Origin: Kitasatospora herbaricolor | GTDB lineage: Bacteria > Actinomycetota > Actinomycetes > Streptomycetales > Streptomycetaceae | NCBI RefSeq assembly: GCF_030813695.1 | Contig: NZ_JAUSVA010000002.1 | Location: 1,674,001 to 1,738,000, forward strand | Direction: 5' to 3' | Length of the DNA stretch: 64,000 nucleotides | Shown here: in pieces, positions 25,928 through 35,355 of the stretch | How positions within the stretch are numbered: position 1 is the stretch's first letter | How the letters are laid out: every line of letters starts with the position of its first letter | Notes under the pieces: model-generated | The model's input: the letters and a program-made list of their open reading frames with translations, nothing else | Database searches by the model: none | What the model was told of the DNA's origin: nothing | Program-made: the position numbers and the translations under genes

Positions 25928-27589
25928 TCAGCCAGCCGGGCTTCGGTCCGCCCGGTGGACGACCTCGCCACCCACCACGGACAGCTCCACCCGGGCGTCC
26001 AGGATCGCCTTCGGATCCAGCGCGAACAGGTCGTCGGAGAGCAGCACCAGGTCGGCCAGCTTGCCGGGGGCGAGCGAACCGAGCTCGTCGTCCAGGAAGT
26101 TGGCGTACGCGCTGCCCAGCGTGTAGCCGCGGACGGCGGTGGCGAGGTCCAGCGTCTCCTGCGGCATCCAGGCGTCGCCGCCGGCCAGGCCGCGTCGGGT
26201 GACGGCGGTGTACAGGCCGACCAGCGGGTCCATCTCGGCCACGTTCCAGTCGCTGGAGAGGGCCAGCACGGCGCCCGCCCGCTGGAGGCTGCGCATCGGC
26301 CAGGCCTTGGTCCAGCGCTGCTCGCCGACGGCCCGGGCCCAGTCCCGGCCGGGGCCGGCGATGTCGGGCGAGCAGTGCCGGGGCTGCATGCAGGCCACCA
26401 CGCCGAGTTCGGCGAAGCGCGGGACGTCCGCCGGGTCCAGGCACTCCACGTGCACCACCTGGTGCCGGGCGTCGCGCGGGCCGTTGACCCGGCGGGCGTG
26501 CTCCACGGCGTCCAGGACGGTGCGGATGCCGCGGTCCCCGGTGGCGTGCACGAAGGCCTGGAAGCCGGCCGCGTCCAGGCCGGCCAGCACCTCGGCGAAC
26601 TCCTCCGGCGGGTAGAAGGTCTCGCCGCGGTGGCTGTGGTGCCCGGCGTAGGGCTCCAGCAGGGCGGCGGTGTGCGGCTCCACCACGTCGTCGATGTAGA
26701 GCTTCAGCGGGCCGACCCGCAGCCGGTCGGAGGTGTACCGGCGGCTCAACTCGGCGAACTCCGCGAGTTCGGCGGCGGTGGTCCCCCGCGGGTGGAAGAG
26801 CGCGGCGACCAGGCGCGAGCGGAGCCTGCCCTCGGCCGCCGCGCGTTCGAACAGGGCCAGGTCGTCCAGCGAGTTCTGCGGCTCCACCACGGTGGTGATC
26901 CCGTACCGGGCGGCCATGTCCAGGCTGCTGAGCAGCCGCCCGTACTGGCGGTCCGGGGCGGCCCAGGGCACACCCGCGGCGCGCAGCGCCCGGTGGCCCG
27001 CGCGGGAGAGGCCCTTCACCGCGAAGTCGGTCAGGAACCCGGTGGGCTCGCCGGTGGCCGGGTCCTTGCGGACGGTGCCGTAGGGCAGTTCGGTGGTGTC
27101 CCGGGTGATGCCCAGCCGCCGCAGGGCGGCGCTGTTCAGCCAGGCGGTGTGCACGTCGTAGCTGAGCACGAAGGCGGGCCGGCCGCCGGTGTACGGGTCC
27201 AGGTCGGCGGCGGTCGGCATCCGGCCGCCGGGGATCGCCGAGTAGTCGAAGGCCTCGCCCTCGATCCACTCGGCGTCGGGGTGGCTGCGCAGCCGCTCGG
27301 CGATCCGGGCGCCGATCTCGGCGAGGCTCGCGGCGCCGGCGAGCTGGACGCAGTCGGCGTCGGACCCGAGCCGGACGTGGTTGTGGCTGTCCACGAAGCC
27401 GGGCAGCACCAGCCGGCCGCGGGCGTCCACCACCTCGGTGCCGGGGCCGGCCAGCTCGCGCCAGCCGTCGCCGTCGCCCACCCAGGCGATCCGGCCGTCC
27501 CGGACGGCGATCGCCTCGGCGCGCGGCCGGGCGTCGTCCACGGTGTGGATGTGGGCGTTGTGCAGGACGAGGTCGGCGGGGCGGTTCAC
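25928..27589 (-). CDS. Amidohydrolase family 3 (YtcJ-like) protein
   Basis: The 553-residue protein starts with GTG overlapping the permease stop (GTGA at 27586-27589). The N-terminal beta domain leads into the metal site LPGFVDSHNHVRLG (HxH). Further ligands are in FQAFVHATGDRGI, HQVVHVECLD and ALSSDWNVAEMDPL, and the C-terminus has the usual LAPGKLADLVLLSDD. Members of this group hydrolyse amide or carbamate-type bonds of largely unknown substrates. Operon partnership with an APC permease suggests an imported amide or amino-acid derivative. A similar pair occurs at 31947-35172. Confidence 0.87.
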   Translation of the reverse strand: MNRPADLVLHNAHIHTVDDARPRAEAIAVRDGRIAWVGDGDGWRELAGPGTEVVDARGRLVLPGFVDSHNHVRLGSDADCVQLAGAASLAEIGARIAERLRSHPDAEWIEGEAFDYSAIPGGRMPTAADLDPYTGGRPAFVLSYDVHTAWLNSAALRRLGITRDTTELPYGTVRKDPATGEPTGFLTDFAVKGLSRAGHRALRAAGVPWAAPDRQYGRLLSSLDMAARYGITTVVEPQNSLDDLALFERAAAEGRLRSRLVAALFHPRGTTAAELAEFAELSRRYTSDRLRVGPLKLYIDDVVEPHTAALLEPYAGHHSHRGETFYPPEEFAEVLAGLDAAGFQAFVHATGDRGIRTVLDAVEHARRVNGPRDARHQVVHVECLDPADVPRFAELGVVACMQPRHCSPDIAGPGRDWARAVGEQRWTKAWPMRSLQRAGAVLALSSDWNVAEMDPLVGLYTAVTRRGLAGGDAWMPQETLDLATAVRGYTLGSAYANFLDDELGSLAPGKLADLVLLSDDLFALDPKAILDARVELSVVGGEVVHRADRSPAG

Positions 27590-29034
27590 ACGTTCTCCGG
27601 AAGGCTCGCGGGGGCGGCACCGGCGGCGGGGTTCGCCGCGGCGGCGGGGTCGGCGGCCGGGCGGCCGGCCAGGTCGGCGGGCAGGGTCAGCACCCAGTGG
27701 GTGGCGCTGCGCGGGCGCAGGTAGCCGAACCAGTAGGCGATGCCGACCAGCAGCACCGCGCCGGTGATCAGCAGGTCGCGCGGGCTCTGCCGGGTGAGCG
27801 AGTACGCCAGGGCGCCGATGGTGACCAGCGGGACGACCGGCCAGAGCGGCATCCGCCAGGCCGGGGTGGCGCGGTGGCGGGCCCGCCGGGCGGTGAGCGC
27901 CGCGCAGCCGAGCAGCAGGTAGATCACCGCGACCACGACGCCGGTGAAGCCGAGCAGGGCGTCGATCGGGACGGCGAGCGCGAGCACGATGCCGGGCACC
28001 CCGATGGCGAGGGTGGCGGCCCAGGGCGAGCCCCAGCGCGGGTGCAGGCTGCCGAGCACCCGGTTGACCGGGTCGGGCCAGGTGCGGTCGCGGGCGGAGG
28101 CGTAGAGCACCCGGCCGTTCTGCAGCACCATCACGATGACGGCGTTGAGGATGGCCGCGGCGATGCAGAGGGAGACGAAGGTGCCGACGGTGCTGCCTGC
28201 CCAGGAGTCCACCACCGCGACGAGGTCGCCGGCGGCGAGCTGGTCGGCCGAGTCGACGCCCAGGCAGATCGCCGCCACCGGGACGGTGATCAGCACCACG
28301 CCGGCCAGCAGCGACCACAGCACGGTGCGGGCGACGGTGCGGCGCGGGTCGCGGAGGTCCTCGGAGAGGTACACGGCCGTGCCGAACCCGTTGTAGGTGA
28401 ACAGCGCGACGGCGAGGCCGGAGATCAGCAGGCCGGTGGTGAAAGGGCTGGTGCCGCCCTGGCCGTCGGGCACCACGGCGTGCAGCAGGGTGGAGACCGG
28501 CTGGCGGACGTGCAGGAAGCCGAGCACGCTGACCAGGGCCGCGGCGAGCACCTCGATGCCGAGGAAGATGCCGGTGATCAGGGCGTTGGACTTGATGTCG
28601 AGCACGCCGACGGCGACGGCCAGGGCCATCACCAGCGCGCCGGCCACGGCCGGGTCCAGGGAGACGACGGAGGAGAGGTAGCCGGCCGCGCCGAGGGCGA
28701 TGATCGGCGGGATCACCAGCAGCGACACCACCGAGATCACGAAGACCAGCCAGCCGGCGAGCCGTCCGAGCAGCTGCCCGACGATCGAGTACTCGCCGCC
28801 GGCGCTGGGGACGAGCGTGCCGAGTTCGGCGTAGCAGAAGCCGACGCCGAGGGAGAGCGCCGCGGCGATCAGCAGGGTGAGCACGGCGCCGCTGCCCTGG
28901 CTCTGCAGCAGCGGCGGCACGACGATGAAGAGCGAGGAGGCTGGTGTCACGCAGGAGAGGGTCAGCAGGACGCCGCCGAAGACGCCCAGGGAGCGCGGCA
29001 GCGCGGTGAGATCCGGCTTGGGGGATTCGTTCAT
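27586..29034 (-). CDS. APC-family amino-acid/amine permease
   Basis: The 482-residue protein has about 12 hydrophobic helices. TM1 carries the unwound substrate-site pattern of APC carriers (GGVLLTLSCVTPASSLFIV). ELGTLVPSAGGEYSIVGQLLGRLAGWLVF in TM2-3 and FTYNGFGTAVYLSEDLRDPRRTV in TM6-7 follow. It is translated with the amidohydrolase downstream and lies next to the double-domain Lrp regulator, 157 bp away. It probably imports the substrate of the amidohydrolase. Confidence 0.88.
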   Translation of the reverse strand: MNESPKPDLTALPRSLGVFGGVLLTLSCVTPASSLFIVVPPLLQSQGSGAVLTLLIAAALSLGVGFCYAELGTLVPSAGGEYSIVGQLLGRLAGWLVFVISVVSLLVIPPIIALGAAGYLSSVVSLDPAVAGALVMALAVAVGVLDIKSNALITGIFLGIEVLAAALVSVLGFLHVRQPVSTLLHAVVPDGQGGTSPFTTGLLISGLAVALFTYNGFGTAVYLSEDLRDPRRTVARTVLWSLLAGVVLITVPVAAICLGVDSADQLAAGDLVAVVDSWAGSTVGTFVSLCIAAAILNAVIVMVLQNGRVLYASARDRTWPDPVNRVLGSLHPRWGSPWAATLAIGVPGIVLALAVPIDALLGFTGVVVAVIYLLLGCAALTARRARHRATPAWRMPLWPVVPLVTIGALAYSLTRQSPRDLLITGAVLLVGIAYWFGYLRPRSATHWVLTLPADLAGRPAADPAAAANPAAGAAPASLPENV

Positions 29035-29191
29035 CAGGCACCCGGACTCGGTAGAAGACGGTGGGGGTGCCCGTCATTCAACGCGTGGCAAAAAGATCGC
29101 GTCAAGGCCTACTGGTTAACGTTTCACCATCAGGCGAGGCTGATTTCTCCCTTTCGTAGGCCGAAGCCCCTTCAGGCGAATGAATTGCCAC

Positions 29192-30163
29192 TCAGACCGG
29201 CAGATCGTAGGCGTAGGACTCCTTGACGATCTCCAGGTGGTACCAGGACTCCAGCCGGACCACGCCCGCCGAGGCGCGCAGCGAGTCCAGCGTGGCGAGC
29301 AGCGCCGGACGGTCGGTCGCGTCCACTCCGCAGACCACGTCGAAGCGGCCGTAGCCCGCCGCCACGTAGTTGATCCCGGGCAGCCGGGCGGCCGCGGCGG
29401 CGGCCGCCGCGGCGCCGCCCCGCACGGTCAGGCCCACCCCGACCGCCTCCCGGACGCCCACGGCCCGGGAGTCGACCAGTCCGGTCACATGGACGGCACC
29501 GGACTGCAGCAGCCGCAGCACCCTGGCCCTGGTGGCGGGCTGGGAGAGCCCGACCCGCTCCGCGAGCGCCGCGAACGAGGCCCGGCCGTCGGCCTGCAGC
29601 AGGCCCAGCAGGGTGCGGTCCACCTCGTCCACGGCGGGCGGCCGCTCGACGGCCGGGGCGGCGGGGAACGAAGGGGCGGGAGCCTGGGGAACATCGGCGG
29701 CGGGCTCGGGGGCGGCCGCCGGATGGGTGGCGGGCGAGTAGGCGTCCCGCACCAGCCGGGTGCAGCGGAAGACCTCGATCCCCCGCACCCCGGGCGCCGA
29801 CCGCAGCACCGCGAACTCCCGCTCCAGCGCGGCTTCGTCCGCCACCCGCAGTTCGGCCACCACGGCCCGCGCACCCGCCGTGCAGGACACGAAGCTGCTG
29901 GCCGGCCGGGCCGCGGCCACCTCGGCGGCCGGGCGGCCCGGCCCCTCGACGTCCAGCGAGACGTGGGCGACCGCGCCGATGCCCACCACCCAGGGCCGGA
30001 CGATCCCGACCACCCGCACGGTGCCCGACTCCAGCAGCCGGTGCACCCGGGCCCGGGCCGCCTCCCGGGAGACGCCCAGCGACTCCGCCAGCCGCTGGTA
30101 GCTGACCCGGCCGTCCTGCTGCAGTTCACGGACGAGCGCGGCGTCGAACGCGTCCAGCTTCAT
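29192..30163 (-). CDS. Lrp/AsnC-family regulator with two tandem units
   Basis: The product is 323 residues from the ATG at 30163. It has two complete Lrp units: HTH 1 (DAALVRELQQDGRVSYQRLAESLGVSREAARARVHRLL), RAM 1, an Ala/Pro-rich linker, HTH 2 (DRTLLGLLQADGRASFAALAERVGLSQPATRARVLRLL) and RAM 2. Usual Lrp proteins have one unit (about 150 residues), so this is a fusion of two. It likely controls the permease-amidohydrolase operon downstream on the same strand, with an amino acid or amine as ligand. A TetR gene is divergent from it. Confidence 0.87.
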   Translation of the reverse strand: MKLDAFDAALVRELQQDGRVSYQRLAESLGVSREAARARVHRLLESGTVRVVGIVRPWVVGIGAVAHVSLDVEGPGRPAAEVAAARPASSFVSCTAGARAVVAELRVADEAALEREFAVLRSAPGVRGIEVFRCTRLVRDAYSPATHPAAAPEPAADVPQAPAPSFPAAPAVERPPAVDEVDRTLLGLLQADGRASFAALAERVGLSQPATRARVLRLLQSGAVHVTGLVDSRAVGVREAVGVGLTVRGGAAAAAAAAARLPGINYVAAGYGRFDVVCGVDATDRPALLATLDSLRASAGVVRLESWYHLEIVKESYAYDLPV

Positions 30164-30256
30164 CGGCACTCCCCTGGCCCGCCCCGCCCGGCCGGGCGGG
30201 AACAGGGCGATCGTACCGAGCCCCGACTCACGCCCCCCAGGCCTTTCTTGACCATA

Positions 30257-30264
30257 CGTTCCAG
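30257..30264. promoter_or_regulatory. Shared regulator box CGTTCCAG (site A)
   Basis: CGTTCCAG with AT-rich flanks (ATAC before, ATAC after) lies 20 bp before the start of the TetR gene. The same box in opposite orientation lies before the SDR gene (31002-31009, flanks AT/GTAT). It is a candidate operator of the TetR protein encoded between them. Confidence 0.5.
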
Positions 30265-30284
30265 ATACGACTAGGGTCCTTCTC

Positions 30285-30866
30285 GTGGCCAGAACCAAGG
30301 AATTCGATCCGGACGCGGCACTGCAGGCAGCCCTGGAGCTGTTCTGGCGGCGCGGCTACGAGGCGACCTCGATGAGCGACCTGGTGGAGCACCTCGGGAT
30401 CGGCCGCGCCAGCCTCTACGCCACCTTCGGCAGCAAGCACGAGCTGTACCTGAAGGCGCTCGACCGGTACGCGGAGCTCAGCGACCCCAAGCTGCTCGAC
30501 GAGCTCTCCCAGCCCGGCCCGGTCCTGCCGGCCGTCCGGGCACTGGTCCGCCGGTTCGCCGCCGAGGCCGCCTCGGACCAGCGGACCGCCGGCTGCTTCG
30601 TCACCAACACGGCGGCCGAACTGGCCGCCCACGACCGGGACGCGGCCCGGCGGGTCGAGGCCAGCTGGGACCACCTGGAGACCCTGCTGCACTCGGCACT
30701 GGTCCGGGCGGCGGCCCGGGGGGAGCTGCCGCCCGGGCGCGAGCCCCGGGCGCTGGCCCGGATGCTGGTCGTCCTGCTGCAGGGGATCCGGGTGGTCGGC
30801 AAGGCCGCCTCGGACCCGCTCCGGGTGCACGACGCGGCCGAGCAGGCGCTGACCCTGCTGGACTGA
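30285..30866 (+). CDS. TetR/AcrR-family repressor
   Basis: The 193-residue protein starts with GTG at 30285. The N-terminal HTH is clear (DAALQAALELFWRRGYEATSMSDLVEHLGIGRASLYATFGSKHELYLKALDRY). The C-terminal part with AGCFVTNTAAELAAHD matches the common YxaF/LmrA-like TetR_C group that regulates SDR or efflux genes. The shared box before its own gene and before the SDR gene downstream (31083) suggests autorepression and control of the SDR. Confidence 0.88.
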   Translation: MARTKEFDPDAALQAALELFWRRGYEATSMSDLVEHLGIGRASLYATFGSKHELYLKALDRYAELSDPKLLDELSQPGPVLPAVRALVRRFAAEAASDQRTAGCFVTNTAAELAAHDRDAARRVEASWDHLETLLHSALVRAAARGELPPGREPRALARMLVVLLQGIRVVGKAASDPLRVHDAAEQALTLLD

Positions 30867-31001
30867 GACCGGCCGGTCCGCGCCGCCCCCGGCCCCACCG
30901 GCCCCTCCCGGCTCCACCCGCCCCCTCCGGACCTCGCCCGCACCGGCCCCGCCGCACCCCGGCCGCCGGCGGGCGGAACCCTGCCTTCGCACGGTCACAT
31001 A

Positions 31002-31009
31002 CTGGAACG
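31002..31009. promoter_or_regulatory. Shared regulator box CTGGAACG (site B)
   Basis: Reverse complement of site A (CGTTCCAG), 73 bp before the SDR start, with CATA before it and ATCA after it. The surrounding stretch is AT-richer (ATCAATCCACTATTAA), as expected for a promoter. Confidence 0.5.
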
Positions 31010-31082
31010 ATCAATCCACTATTAAGGGCCGATGAAGCCCACCGCGCGCCGCGGAGCCCACCGAACAAGAGGAGTTCCTGCC

Positions 31083-31844
31083 ATGAGCACTCGATTCGCC
31101 GACCGCACCGTCCTGGTCACCGGCGCCGGTTCCGGACTCGGCCGGGCCATCGCCCTGGCCTTCGCCGCCGAGGGCGCCCGGGTGGCGGTCGCCGGCCGGA
31201 GCGCCGACCCGCTGGCCGGGACCGTCGCCCTGATCGAGAAGGAGGGCGGCACGGCGGCGGCTTTCACCGCCGACGTCAGCCGCTCCGCCGAGGTCCGGGC
31301 CCTGGTCCGGCAGACCGTGGAGCTGTTCGGCGGCCTGGAGGTGGCCGTCAACAACGCCGGAGTCTTCCGCGGCGGGCAGCCGATCGCCGACCTGCCCGAG
31401 ACGGACTGGCAGACGCTGCTCGACATCAACGTGACCGGCGTCCTGCTGTCGATGCAGGCCGAGATCTCCCACATGCGGGCCCACGGCGGCGGGTCGATCG
31501 TCAACATCTCGTCCAACGTCGGTGCGCACCAGCGGCGACCGGGCCTGGGCGGCTACCTCGCCTCCAAGGCGGCCGTCAGCGCCCTCACCCGCGGCGCTGC
31601 CCTGGACCACGTCCGGGACGGCATCCGGATCAACGCGGTCAGCCCCGGCGCCTCCGACACCACGATGTCGCTGCTGCCCGGCGAGACGCCGGCCGGCCGG
31701 GCCGCCCGGATGCGGGACGAGTCGCCGCTCGGCCGGGTCGCCGCCACCGGCGAGGTCGCCGCCGCCGTGCTGTACCTGGCCTCGGCGGACGCCGCCTCGG
31801 TGGTCGGTGCCGACCTGGTGATCGACGGCGGCGCCTCGGCCTGA
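31083..31844 (+). CDS. Short-chain dehydrogenase/reductase
   Basis: The product is 253 residues from an ATG behind AGAGGAG. It has the classic SDR set: TGAGSGLGRAIA for NAD(P), VNNAGVF, the catalytic Ser in SIVNISSNVG, YLASK (Tyr and Lys) and the PG motif (INAVSPGASDT). The VAVAGRSAD loop after strand 2 suggests NADP preference. The substrate is not evident. It probably belongs to the regulon of the TetR gene just upstream. Confidence 0.9.
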   Translation: MSTRFADRTVLVTGAGSGLGRAIALAFAAEGARVAVAGRSADPLAGTVALIEKEGGTAAAFTADVSRSAEVRALVRQTVELFGGLEVAVNNAGVFRGGQPIADLPETDWQTLLDINVTGVLLSMQAEISHMRAHGGGSIVNISSNVGAHQRRPGLGGYLASKAAVSALTRGAALDHVRDGIRINAVSPGASDTTMSLLPGETPAGRAARMRDESPLGRVAATGEVAAAVLYLASADAASVVGADLVIDGGASA

Positions 31845-31946
31845 CCCGGGCGGCGGGGCCCGGACGGCGGGCCGCGCAACGGGGGCCCGCCGCCCGCCCG
31901 GCCCGCCGCCCGTTCGCCCGTCCGCCCGTCCGGGCCGTGATCGGCC

Positions 31947-33590
31947 TCAGGAGGCCTCGTGCACCAGCCGCCCGCCGACATAGGTGCGTTCGACCCGCGC
32001 CTCGGCGACGGCCTGCGGCGCCAGGAAGACGTCCCGGTCCAGCACGACCAGGTCGGCGAGATTGCCCGGCCGCAGGCTGCCGGCGTCGTCCAGGCCGTTC
32101 ACATGGGCGGACCCGGCGGTGTAGGCGGCGAGGGCGGTCGCGAGGTCGATCCGCTGCTCGGGCAGGAACACCCGCTCGTGGTCGCTCCCCGGCAGGGTGC
32201 GGTTGACGGCGACATGGATCCCGGCGAGCGGGTCGGGGCTGCTGACCGGCCAGTCGCTGCCGGCCGCCAGGGTCGCGCCCGAGCGCAGCAGGTCCCCGAA
32301 CGGGTACTGCCGGGCGGCGCGCTCAGGACCCAGGAAGGGAATGGTCAGCTCGTCCATCTGCGGTTCGTGGGCCGCCCAGAGCGGTTGGATGTTGGCGATC
32401 GCGCCGAGCCGGGCGAAGCGTGGGACGTCGGCGGGGTGGACGACCTGGAGGTGGGCCAGGTGGTGGCGGGTGCCGCGGTGACCGTTGGCCCGGCGGGCGG
32501 CCTCGACGGCGTCGAGGGCCTCGCGGACGGCGCGGTCGCCCAGCGCGTGGAAGTGCACCTGGAAGTCGAGCGCGTCCAGGGCGGCGACGTGCTCGCACAG
32601 GGCGGCCGGGTCGACGAAGCTCAGGCCGCTGTTGGCGGTCGCGCAGCCGCAGCCGTCCAGGTAGGGGCCGGTCATCGCGGCGGTGAAGTTCTCGGTGATC
32701 CCGTCCTGCATGATCTTCACCGACCGGGCCCGGAACCGCCCTTGCTCCAACTCCGACCGGCGCTGCACCAGTTCGGGAATCTGCTCGGCGCCGCGGGCGC
32801 GGTCCCACCAGAGCGCGCCGGCCACCCGGGCGGTCAGGCTGCCGTCGCGGGCGGCCGCGAGGTAGGCGTCCGACGGGTCCGGCTGACCGTTGAACACGCC
32901 CAGCAGGGCGTCCTGCCAGCCGGTGACGCCGAGCGAGTGCAGCAGACGCTGGGCCCGCAGCAGGCCCGCCAGCCGCTCGGCGGCGTCGGTCGGCGGGACG
33001 AACCGGGCGACCAGGGCGGTGGCGCCCTCCTGGAGCACGCCGCTGGGGGTGCCGTCCGGTTCGCGCTCGATCCGGCCGTCGGCGGGGTCGGGAGTGTCGC
33101 GGGTGATCCCGGCCAGCTCCAGGGCGCGGGTGTTGACCCAGGAGCCGTGGTGGTCCCGGTTGAGCAGGTGGACGGGCCGGTCGGCGACCACCTCGTCCAG
33201 TTCCCGGCGGGTCGGCAGGCCCCCCGCGAAGCTCTCCAGGGACCAGCCTCCGCCGGTGATCCACGCCCGCTCGGGGTGGGCCCGGGCGTACTCGGCGATC
33301 CGGCTCCGGTACTCCGCCCGGCCGGTGGTGCCGGTGAGGTCGCACTGACCCAGCTCGACCCCGCCGTGGACGGCGTGGACATGCGCGTCCTGGAATCCGG
33401 GGATCAGCATCCTCCCCCGCAGGTCGACGACCTCGGTCCTGGGGCCGATCAACTCCTTCACCTCGTCGTGTCCGACGGCGGTGATCCGCTCGCCGGACAC
33501 GGCCAGGCCGGTGGCCCGGGTGCGGGCCGGGTCGCCGGTGTGGACGGGGCCGCCGGTGAGGACCAGGTCGGCGTGGTCGGCAGTGCTCAT
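31947..33590 (-). CDS. Amidohydrolase family 3 (YtcJ-like) protein
   Basis: The 547-residue protein has the metal-site motif LIPGFQDAHVHAVHGG. Later ligands are in FQVHFHALGDRAVREALD, RHHLAHLQVVHPADV and LAAGSDWPVSSPDPL, with the C-terminal LRPGNLADLVVLDRD. It resembles the product of 25928-27589 in length and motif order but clearly differs in sequence, so these are paralogues with separate substrates or an old duplication. It is preceded by its own APC permease at 33655, 64 bp upstream on the same strand. Confidence 0.87.
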   Translation of the reverse strand: MSTADHADLVLTGGPVHTGDPARTRATGLAVSGERITAVGHDEVKELIGPRTEVVDLRGRMLIPGFQDAHVHAVHGGVELGQCDLTGTTGRAEYRSRIAEYARAHPERAWITGGGWSLESFAGGLPTRRELDEVVADRPVHLLNRDHHGSWVNTRALELAGITRDTPDPADGRIEREPDGTPSGVLQEGATALVARFVPPTDAAERLAGLLRAQRLLHSLGVTGWQDALLGVFNGQPDPSDAYLAAARDGSLTARVAGALWWDRARGAEQIPELVQRRSELEQGRFRARSVKIMQDGITENFTAAMTGPYLDGCGCATANSGLSFVDPAALCEHVAALDALDFQVHFHALGDRAVREALDAVEAARRANGHRGTRHHLAHLQVVHPADVPRFARLGAIANIQPLWAAHEPQMDELTIPFLGPERAARQYPFGDLLRSGATLAAGSDWPVSSPDPLAGIHVAVNRTLPGSDHERVFLPEQRIDLATALAAYTAGSAHVNGLDDAGSLRPGNLADLVVLDRDVFLAPQAVAEARVERTYVGGRLVHEAS

Positions 33591-33654
33591 GGGTGTCGGT
33601 CCGTCTCTCGGTGGGGAGGTACGGGCCGGCGCTCGGCCGGCCCGTACCGCGGGA

Positions 33655-35172
33655 TCACGCCGCGGGGGCGGGGGTCAGGTCGGCGACATCGGCGTCCGTG
33701 CCGCGGCCGGTGGTGAAGTAGGGCGACTTGCGGACCCAGCGCGCCCAGGCGGCGGCCGGGAGCCCGGTGCCGATCATCAGCACCGGCCCGAGGAGCTGGA
33801 ACCACCCGTTGTCGGCGCTGAGTTCGAAGTGGTCGGCGGAGGACCAGAACGTCCAGGCGAGGTAGCCGCCGAGCACGATCAGGACGACCGCGCTGACCAG
33901 GGGCGCCACCACCGCCCGCAGGGCCTGCGCCGGGGCCTCGCGCAGCAGGTGGCGGAAGCGCACGGCGGCCGCGGTGCCGGTGAGGGCGTAGTAGAAGGCG
34001 ACGACGATGCCGATCGAGTTGACCGCGGCGCCGATCAGGTCCGTCACGGTGGGGATGACCAGGCACAGCAGCGCGACGGCGGCGGCGATGCCGGCGATCA
34101 GCAGGGTGCCGGCCGCCGGGGTCCCGTACCGCGGGTGCAGTCGGGTCCACACCGGGCCGAGCGTGCGGTCGCGGCCCATCGCGAAGTTGCCGCGCGCGGC
34201 GGGGATGACGGCGGCCTGCAGCGAGGCCACGGCCGAGAAGGTCAGGGCGATCAACGGCAGTGCGGCGAGCGGCTGCTGGGCGAGCCGGTGCCCGAACCAG
34301 GTCAGCCCCTGGGCCCCGTTGTCCACCAACTCGTCCATCGGCAGTACGCGTTGGAAGGCGGTACCGGCCAGCAGGAACACCGCCAGCACGCAGACCAGCG
34401 CCAGGGTGCCGGCCCGGGAGGCGTCCCGCGGATCGCGGACCTCCTCCCCCACGCTGAAGACCGTCTCGAACCCCCAGTAGCAGAACACCATCAGCACCAT
34501 GCCCTGGGCGAGCGCGGAGAGCGAGGGGATGGCGAACGGGTTGTACCAGGCCGTTGAGAAGGGCTGGTCGCCGGCGAACAGCCCGTACCCGCAGAAGCCG
34601 AGCAGCACCAGGTACTCGAAGACGAGCAGGTACTTCTGCAGCCGGGCGGCCAGGCCCACGCCCCGGACGGCGACCAGGGTGGCGGCCAGCAGGACCAGCA
34701 GGCCGACCGTGGTGGTCTGGGCGGTGGAGTCCGGGTCCAGGGTGAGCCCGGCCAGGCCGTGCAGGCCCGCCTCGCCGAGGAGTTGGAGCAGCGCCGAGCC
34801 GGTGACCGTGGTGGTGTAGGCCATGAAGACGATGCCGCCGACCAGGTTCACCCAGCCGGTGAGGAACCCGAGCCAGGGGTTGAAGATGCCGCCGACCCAG
34901 GTGTAGGCGTTGCCGGCGTTCGGCTCCACCCGGTTCAGCCGGGCGTAGCCGCTCGCGATGCCGAGCACCGGCAGGAAGGCGAGCAGGGTGACGGCGGGCA
35001 GGTGCAGGCCGACGACACCGGCGGTCAGGCCGAGGCCGATCCCGACGCTGGAGGTGGCCGCGATGCTGGAGGCGGCGATCACCACGCCGTCCACGACCCC
35101 GAGTGACTTGCGCAGACCGGGCCGCGCGGACCCTCCGTCGTCCTGCGGGGCTCTCGCCCCGTCGTTCGCCAT
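33655..35172 (-). CDS. APC-family amino-acid/amine permease
   Basis: The product is 505 residues from the ATG at 35172. About 12 helices, with GVVIAASSIAATSSVGIGLGL in TM1, NRVEPNAGNAYTWVGGIFNPWLGFLTGWVNLVGG in TM2-3 and FCYWGFETVFSVGEEVRDPRDASRAG in TM6-7. It carries the signatures of amino-acid or polyamine APC carriers. It forms an operon with the amidohydrolase downstream and is divergent from a TetR gene (183 bp between starts) whose likely operator lies at 35272-35290. Confidence 0.88.
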   Translation of the reverse strand: MANDGARAPQDDGGSARPGLRKSLGVVDGVVIAASSIAATSSVGIGLGLTAGVVGLHLPAVTLLAFLPVLGIASGYARLNRVEPNAGNAYTWVGGIFNPWLGFLTGWVNLVGGIVFMAYTTTVTGSALLQLLGEAGLHGLAGLTLDPDSTAQTTTVGLLVLLAATLVAVRGVGLAARLQKYLLVFEYLVLLGFCGYGLFAGDQPFSTAWYNPFAIPSLSALAQGMVLMVFCYWGFETVFSVGEEVRDPRDASRAGTLALVCVLAVFLLAGTAFQRVLPMDELVDNGAQGLTWFGHRLAQQPLAALPLIALTFSAVASLQAAVIPAARGNFAMGRDRTLGPVWTRLHPRYGTPAAGTLLIAGIAAAVALLCLVIPTVTDLIGAAVNSIGIVVAFYYALTGTAAAVRFRHLLREAPAQALRAVVAPLVSAVVLIVLGGYLAWTFWSSADHFELSADNGWFQLLGPVLMIGTGLPAAAWARWVRKSPYFTTGRGTDADVADLTPAPAA

Positions 35173-35271
35173 GGATGCCAACGGACCACCACCTTGATCG
35201 GCCGAAGCCCCGTCGGCTCCGTGGACAGGAATGAAACGTCCTGCGCACTTCACACGTCAATGGCGTTGTCA

Positions 35272-35290
35272 TAAGGTGTCGGCACCATTA
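35272..35290. promoter_or_regulatory. Palindromic operator between APC permease and TetR
   Basis: GGTG-TCGG-CACC (35275-35286) with TAA before and ATTA after forms a 19-bp imperfect palindrome in the divergent promoter region. It is the natural candidate for the adjacent TetR protein. Confidence 0.5.
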
Positions 35291-35355
35291 GCGGGGCGGA
35301 ACGGGCGACAGCCCGCGGGCCGGTCGGCCGGACCGCGGGGGTGGAAGGAGGGCCC

